The notes below the pieces were generated by a model. The model worked only from the letters and a program-made list of their open reading frames with translations, was not told where the DNA came from and made no database searches. 64,000 bases of DNA, taken from contig JAQBRS010000001.1 of the NCBI GenBank assembly GCA_028286395.1, positions 1 through 64,000 of the forward strand, in the 5' to 3' direction. A program made the translations under genes and the position numbers. This document shows positions 20,111-29,199 of the stretch, in pieces (position 1 is the stretch's first letter; each line of letters opens with the position of its first letter). The DNA is from Candidatus Saccharimonadota bacterium. Its GTDB lineage: Bacteria; Patescibacteriota; Saccharimonadia; Saccharimonadales; Saccharimonadaceae.

Positions 20111-20716
20111 CTATTCTGGCTGACTGAGGACGTGGTCTTTATCGATAGCGACGGTATGCTTCGAGGTCAGGATTTCAGTAATAAATTTATCACGAACACT
20201 CAAACGGTAGTAGAAATCTTCGTACGGCATGACCGTGTAGTTGATTTCTCGGCCTTCGAGCTTCTCGATGACGCCCATAGCCGCCTTCACCTTCGCCGAT
20301 GGCAATGTTCCGACAAGCAGAACGTCGACTGTGCTGGTTGACCCCTTTACGAGGACGCCCGATAGAATCGCAAGACGTAATGCTGAGATATCAGCAATTG
20401 CGCTGAGATACTGCTCACTGACCGTCTCGCCTTCTGATAGGGACGGTTTCGTCACAAGTGCTTCATTCGCAAAGATCGCACGCAGTGCCGAGTAGAACTC
20501 ATATCGTTGATTTACTTGATAATAGAGCTTATTGTCACCAGAATCACTAGTGATAACCCCTACTTCAAGCATGTTTGATAATTCACGACGGACAGAATTA
20601 ATTTGTTCGTCGATAAGACGGGTAATCTCACGAACGTAAAAAGATTGTCCGGGGTGGTTCAAAAAGAGGTGCAATAATTTCACCCTTGTCTTTGATCCGA
20701 ACAATGCATCGATCAT
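20111..20716 (-). CDS. winged-helix transcriptional regulator-like protein
   Basis: LFGSKTRVKLLHLFLNHPGQSFYVREITRLIDEQINSVRRELSNMLEVGVI. Confidence 0.75.
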   Translation of the reverse strand: MIDALFGSKTRVKLLHLFLNHPGQSFYVREITRLIDEQINSVRRELSNMLEVGVITSDSGDNKLYYQVNQRYEFYSALRAIFANEALVTKPSLSEGETVSEQYLSAIADISALRLAILSGVLVKGSTSTVDVLLVGTLPSAKVKAAMGVIEKLEGREINYTVMPYEDFYYRLSVRDKFITEILTSKHTVAIDKDHVLSQPE

Positions 20717-20781
20717 GTAATTTCTCCCCTATGCCTATATATGCATAACTTTCGTGTTCTATAATAACATGCTCGGGGGTA

Positions 20782-21666
20782 CTATGCGAGGAGTGAGGCG
20801 ATGTAATTTTTAACTTGTTCGAGCGGAAGCCATTCAATAAATGGATTGCGTTTAAACCATGTTAATTGTCGCTTTGCGAGTTGCCAGTCGGCTGTTTCGT
20901 TTCGAAATTTGAGCTCACCCGCCGTAATTAATTTGCCCAAATAAGCATGGGATAGTCGGTAAATATTACCCGTCATCGCCTCATTTTCCCAGCCATAAGT
21001 ATCGCCCAATGTCTTTGCCTCTAGCACCACTCCATCGTCAAATAATTGTTCACTACGTTTCTGAATTCGTTCACGAAGTTGTTCACGATCTGTAGTAATT
21101 CCAACAATGATGCAATTATCAATGGGAGTATCTAACCTCTTACCGGTTATGCCTTTTTGCTCAATGGCCCTAATCACATAGCGTTTGTTTTGATCGTTTT
21201 CAGGTAAAGAGATGTTGTGTTGAATACAATAATTGTGCAATTCCCCAAGCGTCATCGCTTCTAATCTTGCTCGTTTTTCAGGGTCTACAGGTGGCCCAAA
21301 CTCGTAATCAAAGACGACACTATCGATGTATAATCCTGTGCCACCGACAAGAAATGGGACATGCCCACGAGCGCGAATTTCTGCGATTTTTTGGACCGCA
21401 TAGGCTTTGAAGTCGGCAGCTGAAAATAACTCGCCAGGCATCACTATGTCCAGGCCCCAATGCGGGACGCGGGCTTGATCGGCCTTACTTGGTTTGGCTG
21501 TTCCGATATTCATACCTTTGTATATGGTGCGTGAATCGGCGCAAATAATTTCACCGCTATGTTCTTCGGCAAGTTCGATGGCAACCTTGGATTTACCGCT
21601 GGCGGTCGGACCAACGATCACGATCAATGGAAGTTCGTCTTTAGGAGCCTTTACAGCGGTTGCCAT
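20782..21666 (-). CDS. miaA: tRNA dimethylallyltransferase
   Basis: VIVGPTASGKSKVAIELAEEHSGEIICADSRTIYKGMNIGTAKPS. Confidence 0.95.
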   Translation of the reverse strand: MATAVKAPKDELPLIVIVGPTASGKSKVAIELAEEHSGEIICADSRTIYKGMNIGTAKPSKADQARVPHWGLDIVMPGELFSAADFKAYAVQKIAEIRARGHVPFLVGGTGLYIDSVVFDYEFGPPVDPEKRARLEAMTLGELHNYCIQHNISLPENDQNKRYVIRAIEQKGITGKRLDTPIDNCIIVGITTDREQLRERIQKRSEQLFDDGVVLEAKTLGDTYGWENEAMTGNIYRLSHAYLGKLITAGELKFRNETADWQLAKRQLTWFKRNPFIEWLPLEQVKNYIASLLA

Positions 21667-21968
21667 CGGAGCTCCTTAAAGTTATCGACGATAAAGTCAG
21701 TACAAGTGATACCTTCAGCAAGTAAATGCTGTTCCTGCACTTCCCTCCCGCCATAATAACCACTGGCCAGGCCGCCGAAGCGATTCACTAAACGATGCCA
21801 GGGCAGTTCCGTATCACCATAATGCGCCATGCCACCAACGATACGGGCAGCGTAAGGGTGTCCTGCCAACGCGGCGAGATCTCCGTACGTCGTCACCTTT
21901 CCTTTTGGCACTTTGGCCATGAAGGCTTCGACGTCTTTGCGGAATTGACTATCGATTTGCTTCGCCAT
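21651..21968 (-). CDS. alkyltransferase-like protein (ATL; MGMT fold without the active-site Cys)
   Basis: PKGKVTTYGDLAALAGHPYAARIVGGMAHYGDTELPWHRLVNRFG; PWHR in place of PCHR. Confidence 0.85.
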   Translation of the reverse strand: MAKQIDSQFRKDVEAFMAKVPKGKVTTYGDLAALAGHPYAARIVGGMAHYGDTELPWHRLVNRFGGLASGYYGGREVQEQHLLAEGITCTDFIVDNFKELRWQPL

Positions 21969-22581
21969 CGAGATAGGCTCCTATATCTTTCCAGCTCCCC
22001 AATCGAATCACTCCTTCGTGCTCCGGCCCCTGGTTCCACAGATAGTTATCACTAAAAAGAATCGTTTTGATACCACCGTCGCTGACCGCGTTCGCATGGA
22101 TCAACAAGTCATCGATAAAATGAGTCAGTCCAAGTTGTTCGGCCACACCAAACTTTGTTGCTCGTGCAACAGCAGGATCAGCCGAGAAAGCGTTGATCAT
22201 AAAGAGTGTTTTATCGCTAAATAATCCCGGAAAACACTGCTCAAGTTCTTGAATCGTTTGATCACGAATATAATCAGGGCGACTCGTCACTGCGAAAAGC
22301 TCATGACCTTCAGTGGTCAGATGATCAAGCACCTCTTTAGCTCCTTTAATCCCTACAACTCGCTCAATATAGTCTTCGTGAGTCATGAGTTCGTGAACAC
22401 GGTCAGATACTTCACTACCTGTTTTCATCCCCCATCTTGCGATCGCTTCAGGCGTAACGTTAAACCAATCATCACGAGTCAACACCGTTCCGTATTGCTC
22501 GTTACCAAGAGTAGTCACTGTATCAACAGTGTTAATCAGTGTGTCATCGATGTCGATGCCAATGCGGAGTTTTCGTACCAC
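21949..22581 (-). CDS. HAD family 5'-nucleotidase/NT5C-like
   Basis: RIGIDIDDTLINTVDTV; ..HFIDDLLIHANAVSDGGIKTILFSDNYLWN. Confidence 0.75.
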   Translation of the reverse strand: MVRKLRIGIDIDDTLINTVDTVTTLGNEQYGTVLTRDDWFNVTPEAIARWGMKTGSEVSDRVHELMTHEDYIERVVGIKGAKEVLDHLTTEGHELFAVTSRPDYIRDQTIQELEQCFPGLFSDKTLFMINAFSADPAVARATKFGVAEQLGLTHFIDDLLIHANAVSDGGIKTILFSDNYLWNQGPEHEGVIRLGSWKDIGAYLDGEANR

Positions 22582-24392
22582 TACAATGCCTTCAAATAGT
22601 CAGCAAGTGCGTCGAGAGAAACCTTCTCTTCACCAGCCTGTGTTCGCACGCTCACCTGGCGAGACTCTTGGTCTTGTGGACCAACAATGAGCTGGACTGG
22701 AATCTTCCAGTTAGTGGCTTCGCGGATTTTTTTACCGAGTGATTCGTTGCGATCATCGACGGTAAAGCGGAGTTCGTTGAACTTCACTGGCTTATCTAAT
22801 ACAACGCTTGAAAGGACCGCCTTGATCTCATCAACATAGGGCAACACTTGATCGTTGATCGTGAGGATACGGATCTGCTCTGGCGCAGCCCACAGTGGGA
22901 ACCAGCCGCCCGTATGCTCGATGAAGACGCTAAGGAAGCGCTCGATCGAGCCAAGTAACGCACAGTGGATCATCACTGGTTGCGCGTCTTTTCCTTCTTG
23001 ATCCGTGTAGGTCAGACCAAATCGCTCAGGTTGCACGAAATCCAGTTGGACCGTCGCCACCTGGTGCTCACGGCCGATAGCGTCAGTCGCCATGAAGTCG
23101 ATCTTTGGACCATAGAAAGCCGCTTCACCCTCTTGCTCGAAATATTCGAGTTCGTTGGCAATCACCGCGTTCTTCAGCTGCGCTTGTGCTGTCTCCCAGA
23201 GTGCCATTTCCCCGAGATAGCCTTCGCCATCATCACGGTACGATAAACGGACACGGAGCTTCATGCCAATCGTGTCGTACAATTCACGAGCACTCGAAAG
23301 CAGGTTGTGGATCTCTTGCTCGATCTGATCAGGACGTGCAAATACGTGGCTATCGTCTTGAGTCAATGAACGAACACGGTTGAGTCCGCCGAGTTCCCCT
23401 GTTTTCTCGTCACGGTAATCAGTTGTCGTTTCGAGGTAACGAATTGGCATATCTTTGTAGCTGCGAGGCTGTGATACGTAGATCTGTGTATGATGCGGGC
23501 AGTTCATCGGCTTTAACGCGAAGTTATCGCTGGTCTCTTGGCTGGTAACAAGGAACAGTTCATCGCCGAATTTCGCCCAGTGACCTGACGTCTCGTACAG
23601 TTCCTTCTTTGTAATGTGTGGCGTAAAGACCTTTTGGAAGCCGTAGCGCTGACGGAGCTGGTTCGAATAGGTGCTCATAATGTCCCGAAGCACTGTCCCA
23701 CGAGGGGTAAACAGTGGTAAGCCAGGACCAACAAGGTTCGAGATCGTATACAGATCTAATTCCTTGCCCAATTTTCGGTGATCACGAAGCTTTGCCTGTT
23801 CGAGGCGTTCGAGGTATTGATCGAGTTCTTCCTGCGTTGCAAATGCGACCCCGTAGAGGCGTTGCATCTGAGGATTCTTCTCGTTACCGCGCCAGTAGGC
23901 TCCAGCGACACGGAGGAGCTTAAATGCACCCACGTCCTTGGTGTTCGCGACGTGAGGACCACGACAGAGATCGACAAAGTTACCATTCTTGTAAAACGAC
24001 ACCGTTTCAACAGCTGCATCACCTTCCGTAGCAAGCCCCAGCTCATTCGCGTCAAGATCCTTGGCAATCGTCGTGCCTGAACGCTTCAAATCGTTCAAAA
24101 GTTCTTCTTTATACGGCTGGTTGTTCTGACGCGCCCAATCAATCGCCTGGTCAATCGGCATCTCAAACCGTTCGAAATCGTCGCCATAACTAATGATCCC
24201 GCGCATTTCCTTCTCAATCTTGGCAAAGTTTGCCTCTGAGATTTTGCGTTCACCAAGGTCGATATCGTAATAGAAGCCGTTTTCGACCACTGGACCGACG
24301 CCAAACTTCGCATCTGGCCAAATACGTTGTACCGCTGCAGCGGTAATGTGTGCCAGGCTATGGCGCATTGCGTGTAATTGTTCGTCGTTCAT
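22581..24392 (-). CDS. thrS: threonyl-tRNA synthetase
   Basis: MRHSLAHITAAAVQRIWPDAKFGVGPVVENGFYYDID; MNCPHHTQIY; AGAYWRGNEKNPQMQRLYGVAF. Confidence 0.96.
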   Translation of the reverse strand: MNDEQLHAMRHSLAHITAAAVQRIWPDAKFGVGPVVENGFYYDIDLGERKISEANFAKIEKEMRGIISYGDDFERFEMPIDQAIDWARQNNQPYKEELLNDLKRSGTTIAKDLDANELGLATEGDAAVETVSFYKNGNFVDLCRGPHVANTKDVGAFKLLRVAGAYWRGNEKNPQMQRLYGVAFATQEELDQYLERLEQAKLRDHRKLGKELDLYTISNLVGPGLPLFTPRGTVLRDIMSTYSNQLRQRYGFQKVFTPHITKKELYETSGHWAKFGDELFLVTSQETSDNFALKPMNCPHHTQIYVSQPRSYKDMPIRYLETTTDYRDEKTGELGGLNRVRSLTQDDSHVFARPDQIEQEIHNLLSSARELYDTIGMKLRVRLSYRDDGEGYLGEMALWETAQAQLKNAVIANELEYFEQEGEAAFYGPKIDFMATDAIGREHQVATVQLDFVQPERFGLTYTDQEGKDAQPVMIHCALLGSIERFLSVFIEHTGGWFPLWAAPEQIRILTINDQVLPYVDEIKAVLSSVVLDKPVKFNELRFTVDDRNESLGKKIREATNWKIPVQLIVGPQDQESRQVSVRTQAGEEKVSLDALADYLKAL

Positions 24393-24604
24393 ATACTATT
24401 CTCCTGTTTAAAGATTAAATTGAAATAAAAAAACATACGATAATTAGGTTCGCCACCTGCGTGCAGGATGAAAGCTATATATCGTATGTCTCGGGTCCAA
24501 CGTTTGTCGTCAGACGGTTCCACCGGACTTTTACTCATGAGGGACGTTACGTACGTCTCACACCGACGGAGTTCGGAAGATGGTTGGGCCTCGTCATCAC
24601 TCTG
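24393..24604 (-). promoter_or_regulatory. thrS leader with intrinsic attenuator and T-box-like element
   Basis: Extended -10 TGCTATAAT (24611-24616); GUCCGG-UGGAAC-CGU...ACG-UUGGAC (T-box antiterminator-like; GGUGGAACC at 24516-24524); terminator TATCGTATGT+T7 pairing with ACATACGATA (24433-24442/24480-24489) ahead of the thrS RBS. Confidence 0.45.
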
Positions 24605-24696
24605 TCGTTAATTATAGCACGACCAAGGTATTATTGATTCCTGACCCCTATTCTGGTAAGATTATAAAGCTTTACAGCACAGCTTTGGCTGGTTGT

Positions 24697-24773
24697 GGGT
24701 CCTTAGCTCATTTGGCTAGAGCGCCTCATTGACGTTGAGGAGGTGAGAGGTTCGAATCCTCTAGGACCCACCA
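24697..24773 (+). tRNA. tRNA-Val (GAC)
   Basis: GGGTCCT..GCTC..GAGC-CCTCA-TTGACGT-TGAGG..AGAGG-TTCGAAT-CCTCT-AGGACCC-A-CCA; CCA encoded. Confidence 0.93.
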
Positions 24774-24946
24774 AAATCATGATTAAACCGTCCCTATAAC
24801 GGGGGCGGTTTTTGTTTTCCCCACAGGTTGCAACACTTTTCCACCACCCTATTTCTCACCAGGTCGTAAATGATATATCACAGGCGGTATTTCACGTGGA
24901 TGCCTGTACCATTGACATTCCATACCCTTTATGCTACAATGAGTGC

Positions 24947-25072
24947 ATGGTTAAGAAACAACAGATTGAGACCAACCACAATCCATCAGCTCTTGAACGC
25001 TTTTCACTCGGTTTCGAGTACGATAAGACCCTCCAAGAGATCAAGCGTGAAGTTCGTATTCGTACGATCTAA
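24947..25072 (+). CDS. 41-aa microprotein, probably leaderless
   Basis: MVKKQQIETNHNPSALERFSLGFEYDKTLQEIKREVRIRTI*; TTGACA-17-TGCTACAAT promoter ends at 24940; terminator AAAAGACCTTCGGTAAAACGAAGGTCTTTT downstream. Confidence 0.6.
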   Translation: MVKKQQIETNHNPSALERFSLGFEYDKTLQEIKREVRIRTI

Positions 25073-25185
25073 ACGATAGACTCGTCTTCAATCCAAAAGA
25101 CCTTCGGTAAAACGAAGGTCTTTTATGTTGTTTTAAGATTTGAGGTCTAAGATAAAGGTAGATCACCCGTTAGTTCTACGGATGA

Positions 25186-26847
25186 CTAGACCGCTTTATC
25201 CACCTTCTTCTGCTGCACCGCCTTAGAGGTTGCATACGTAGCTTTGGTTGTGACGTCAAACTTCGTCAGGTAACGACCAAACAGTAGTCGTGTTTGTGAA
25301 TACAAGGCGGCCGACGCGCTGTAACAGATAGCCGTGACTGGCATAAGGAACCACTGCAACACCATACCGATGCTACGCGTACGTTTGTAGCGCTCTGGGC
25401 GAGCTGGCAACATCTTCAAAGACAAGAATACGGTGATAAAGAGGCCAACCAGTGCAATCCTCTGAATCACGCTAATGACATCCGGTAGTTGGTGCGCAAC
25501 AACGTCATGATAAGCCTGTTGGTTAATGAATAACGGCACCCAACCGCCCAGTGTCACCAATATAGTGACCACTGCCAGGGTAAGGTGCCCGTCAATAAGC
25601 CTAATAAGCCGTGAGAGCCCCGCTAAGAACGGTACGTTCCTGTCACGCGTAAATACACGAGTTGCGACGTATGGGACGTCAGAGGCACCGTAGGCCCAGC
25701 GACGAAGCTGAATAAATTGCGCCTTTAGGGTCTTTCGGTATGTCACATCGAGAACGGCATCCTGGTAAATCGGTACAAACAGAGGTATCACGTCGTAATT
25801 ACCGTTAAAATAGAAATAACTGCGCCAATATTGGTGGCCATCTTCCACAATGGTGCGCGTACTCCAGAAATCCATCTCTACCAGCGCTTCCATCGGTTGC
25901 GAGTGAGATGCAAAGTTACGGAGGGCGTGCGGGCGCATTGAACTAATGATGTTCCAGAACGAGTTACCCGTGGCAACAACACGCATTGGTGCCGGTACGT
26001 CCCAAATGTTGTTCAAGAACAGTGAAATTGGTTGGAATGCCAGGTGTTTGCGATCTTCATGGACGACAAACTCATATGTCGCATAGTCGAAATACACGCT
26101 ATGCGGGCGATTATCAGAGTCGAGAGTCGTCACGAGGACGTTTTTGTACTCAATTCCCTTCTCGTCGAGCCATTTTTGCATGCGCTTACCAGCAAACGTA
26201 ATATTGCCACCTTTCCCGACGACTTCATTAGGAAGGTCTCGAGGGTGTTTGACGAGGACGAAATCAACAAATTTTGAAGCAAATTGCTTTTGCAGGCGTA
26301 AGGCAGTCTTTTCGATCTCTACACCGCCTCGTTCTTCGTATGCCAAGGCAACGATAAGGTGTGATTTGTCATATGTTGTCGCAAGGATGGACTGAATGGT
26401 TGGTTCAATCACTTCGTACCCTTCGTTATAAGCTGCGACAATAACGAGATTATACAATTCGGATGGCTTCGGGAAAGCCGCAGGATCGGCAGCAGCAAGG
26501 CGAAGATTCTCGATGTGCGCCTTCATCCCAAATGCTTTTGAGCGACTCGCAGATCGAAGCGCATACGATTCGACTGGATTCTCGAAATCCTCGAGACGTT
26601 CTTGCCAGTTTAGTTTCTGCGCTTTCTCGAGGGCGTTACGACCCCCAATAGTGTGGTACGCAATCCCCACCGCCTTCACGAGGAGGGTCACAATGATCAG
26701 CATTAAATAGACTGCTGCAAAAAGCGGTGAAACAAGCGATAGAACGATTAAAAGAATCAATGCGCCGTAACTCAGAAGTGCGGGGACCATCTCAAAAAAA
26801 CGATATTGAGGAGTTCGCTTCCCTAGCGGAATTTCAAGATCGATCAT
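25186..26847 (-). CDS. membrane glycosyltransferase (GT2-like, Glyco_trans_2_3)
   Basis: VIVAAYNEGYEVIEPTIQSILATTY; LVTTLDSDNRPHSVYFDYATYEF; multiple TM segments. Confidence 0.8.
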   Translation of the reverse strand: MIDLEIPLGKRTPQYRFFEMVPALLSYGALILLIVLSLVSPLFAAVYLMLIIVTLLVKAVGIAYHTIGGRNALEKAQKLNWQERLEDFENPVESYALRSASRSKAFGMKAHIENLRLAAADPAAFPKPSELYNLVIVAAYNEGYEVIEPTIQSILATTYDKSHLIVALAYEERGGVEIEKTALRLQKQFASKFVDFVLVKHPRDLPNEVVGKGGNITFAGKRMQKWLDEKGIEYKNVLVTTLDSDNRPHSVYFDYATYEFVVHEDRKHLAFQPISLFLNNIWDVPAPMRVVATGNSFWNIISSMRPHALRNFASHSQPMEALVEMDFWSTRTIVEDGHQYWRSYFYFNGNYDVIPLFVPIYQDAVLDVTYRKTLKAQFIQLRRWAYGASDVPYVATRVFTRDRNVPFLAGLSRLIRLIDGHLTLAVVTILVTLGGWVPLFINQQAYHDVVAHQLPDVISVIQRIALVGLFITVFLSLKMLPARPERYKRTRSIGMVLQWFLMPVTAICYSASAALYSQTRLLFGRYLTKFDVTTKATYATSKAVQQKKVDKAV

Positions 26848-26851
26848 CTAT

Positions 26852-27232
26852 TTAAACTGGTGACCATACGTTAATAATTGAGAATGCAGTCACCCATGCA
26901 AAGATAATTATCCCGATGCCCATCCACGCAAACATAATCGCCAGCGGGTGTCCCTTTGTTACATACAGTTTAATCGCAATCGTCACATGCAAAAAAGCCA
27001 CCAATAGTGCAAGTCCTCCGAAGGTGAATAAGTAGTACCACTGACTTCGATAGAGGTGTGTCACCCCATAGGCTGTGTAGTGCGTGACAAGCTGTAGCTC
27101 ACTAGCGTGAACGCTCAATACGATATATGCCACAAATGCCAGTGCCAAAAGTACGGTCACGACACTTAGAACCGTGAGGTAACGGTTCGTGATAAGTTCT
27201 TTGAATGATTGTTTAATGGTGTTGCTTAGCAT
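26852..27232 (-). CDS. hypothetical membrane protein (3 TM)
   Basis: Hydrophobic segments; adjacent to the glycosyltransferase. Confidence 0.6.
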   Translation of the reverse strand: MLSNTIKQSFKELITNRYLTVLSVVTVLLALAFVAYIVLSVHASELQLVTHYTAYGVTHLYRSQWYYLFTFGGLALLVAFLHVTIAIKLYVTKGHPLAIMFAWMGIGIIIFAWVTAFSIINVWSPV

Positions 27233-27239
27233 ATTAATG

Positions 27240-27315
27240 TGGAGCCGTTGTCCGGGATCGAACCGGAGACCTACGCTTTACGAAAGCGCCGCTCTACCAA
27301 CTGAGCTACAACGGC
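27240..27315 (-). tRNA. tRNA-Thr (CGT)
   Basis: GCCGTTGTAGCTCAGTTGGTAGAGCGGCGCTTTCGTAAAGCGTAGGTCTCCGGTTCGATCCCGGACAACGGCTCCA. Confidence 0.93.
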
Positions 27316-27442
27316 ACGTACGATATTTGCTCCTGCCATTATAGCATCAGATACAGTGAAAATAAATGAAGTCGACAGAGGTTGCTATAAGGGGCAAAAA
27401 CTGCTAAAATCCTTAGAGTCTTGGCCAAAGACTCACATGCGA

Positions 27443-27520
27443 GGGCTCGTAGTGAAGCTGGCCTATCACGTCTCCCTGTCACGGAGAAGATCGCCGGTTC
27501 GAATCCGGTCGGGCCCGCCA
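27443..27520 (+). tRNA. tRNA-Asp (GTC)
   Basis: GGGCTCG..TCTCC-CTGTCAC-GGAGA..GCCGG-TTCGAAT-CCGGT-CGGGCCC-G-CCA. Confidence 0.92.
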
Positions 27521-27629
27521 AGCAATTATCAAAGAAACTCCTGAGGGAGTTTTTGTTTTCAATGAATTTAATGGGGGGCGCATCGCTGGCTTACGATACG
27601 CCCCCTAAATTATTTAGAAACTCTCCGTT

Positions 27630-29000
27630 CTACTTATCGATAAAGACAGACACGGGAATATCACCAGATTGGCCGTATTGCGCAGAGATCCCTCCGCGGA
27701 CATACCAGTAGTTAGTACTAGGGCGATACACGGCGGCTTCGATCGTGCCGTTACCGTCGTAGTCACCAACCATCGGAATGTCTCCAGACTGACCATAACT
27801 GAAGTCGCCAACATTACGTATGTGCCATCCACCATCGGAGGGCCTAAAGACAGCGACATCAGTTGTGCCGTTACCGTCATAATCCGCCGGAACTACCACA
27901 TCGGATGCCTGTCCATATTGCACCGACACTCCACCCCTCACATACCAGTAGTTAGTACTAGGGCGATACACGGCGGCTTCGATCGTGCCGTTACCGTCGT
28001 AGTCACCTGGAACGGGAATATCACCAGACTGGCCATAGACGAAGTCTCCTATTAGGCGTATATGCCAACTTCCGTCACTAGGCCTGAACACAGCTATGTC
28101 GGTTGTGCCATCATTATTGTAGTCACCTGGAACGGGAATATCACCAGACTGGCCATACTGAATAGAAGCTCCACCCCTCACATACCAGTAGTTAGTACTA
28201 GGGCGATACACGGCGGCTTCGATCGTGCCGTTACCGTCGTAGTCACCTGGAACGGGAATATCACCAGACTGGCCATAGACGAAGTCAGTAACCCCCCTGA
28301 TGTGCCAACCTCCGTCCGATGGCCTAAACACAACCATGTCGGTCGTTCCGTCGTTGTTATAGTCACCATACGCTAGATGAACAGAGCAGCTCGTGCCAAC
28401 AAAGACCGTTCCACTCCATACCCCATTAGTTCCAGTCCCGCCCGTGGCCGTCATGTCGGGTGCTCCACAGATGCGTGCACTGTCAGCCGTATCAAACGGA
28501 ACCTTGGAGTTGTTCCAGCAATTTACTGCAGACCATATTTGGAAATGCACATGAGCCACACCGTTGTTTCCGTATGAGCCGGCAGTGCCAACAGCGCCAA
28601 CCAACTGCCCCGCAGCTACTGATGCTCCACTGGTAAGCGAAGTGGCGATGTGCGTGAGTGTAATACTCCTACTGCCTGCGACGTTAATACATAGATCGCC
28701 GGTTGCACCTGGTGTGTAAGCAACCGTTCCTGCGAGCGGTGCGTACACTGCAAGGCCACCAGCCGAAGTGGAGCTACAGTTGCCCGTAACAAGGTCTAGG
28801 CCGTATTGCGAGGTGCCAGTATGTGTGCCACTACTATAACCCTCGTAAACACAGACCCCCTGACTGGCGCCGTATGGAGATAGAATATCACCAATCGAGG
28901 ACGCTTGGGCGGGTACTGCGAACACTATTCCTGCAAAAACGAATGCCATCGCACTCAATCCCGCGAAAAATCTTGCCAATCTTTTTCTCAATCGAATCAC
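27630..29000 (-). CDS. secreted protein: LytM/M23-like domain followed by tandem FG-GAP/VCBS-like repeats
   Basis: Signal-like N-term; GLDLVTGN..NNGVAHVHFQIW; repeats VPGDYDGNGTIEAAVYRPSTNYWYVRGG / DYNNDGTTDIAVFRPSDGSWHIR. Confidence 0.8.
   Translation of the reverse strand: MIRLRKRLARFFAGLSAMAFVFAGIVFAVPAQASSIGDILSPYGASQGVCVYEGYSSGTHTGTSQYGLDLVTGNCSSTSAGGLAVYAPLAGTVAYTPGATGDLCINVAGSRSITLTHIATSLTSGASVAAGQLVGAVGTAGSYGNNGVAHVHFQIWSAVNCWNNSKVPFDTADSARICGAPDMTATGGTGTNGVWSGTVFVGTSCSVHLAYGDYNNDGTTDMVVFRPSDGGWHIRGVTDFVYGQSGDIPVPGDYDGNGTIEAAVYRPSTNYWYVRGGASIQYGQSGDIPVPGDYNNDGTTDIAVFRPSDGSWHIRLIGDFVYGQSGDIPVPGDYDGNGTIEAAVYRPSTNYWYVRGGVSVQYGQASDVVVPADYDGNGTTDVAVFRPSDGGWHIRNVGDFSYGQSGDIPMVGDYDGNGTIEAAVYRPSTNYWYVRGGISAQYGQSGDIPVSVFIDK
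27640..28380. repeat. 240-bp-period tandem repeat within the VCBS-like gene
   Basis: cataccagtagttagtactagggcgatacacggcggcttcgatcgtgccgttaccgtcgtagtcacc at 27701, 27941 and 28181, 240 bp apart. Confidence 0.9.
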
Positions 29001-29132
29001 CCTTTCGAGGTGTCATGCAAAAACGCCAGAAGTCCTGGTTAATCCTCAATCCATTAGAGAGAAAACGTTTCGATTAAGAATAGCTTTTTGTTTGGTCTTT
29101 AGGCAAGTCTATTTAAACAAAATAGTCCCATA

Positions 29133-29156
29133 CCGGTTCCGCTACGGCCCGCCAAG
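29133..29156 (+). other. possible tRNA-Asp 3'-end remnant (putative att duplication)
   Basis: CCGGTTC..GGCCCGCCAAG shared with tRNA-Asp 3' end (27494-27522). Confidence 0.35.
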
Positions 29157-29199
29157 AAATCATTTACATAATACCATTTTTATGGTATTATTTTTATTC

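Noticed and set aside
24520-24604. 5S rRNA-like segment on the minus strand (CCAUCUUCCGAACUCCGUCGGUGUGAGACGUACG)
   Set aside because: It resembles the 5S CCAUnCCGAACUC..GUGAAACG core, but helix I cannot form: the promoter -10 sits where the 5' strand should be, and the 3' half fits a thrS attenuator better. Should be retested with the RF00001 model.
27640-28380. CRISPR-like regular repeat
   Set aside because: The repeats are in frame, 240 bp, and encode VCBS/FG-GAP-like units; no 20-40 bp repeat-spacer structure.
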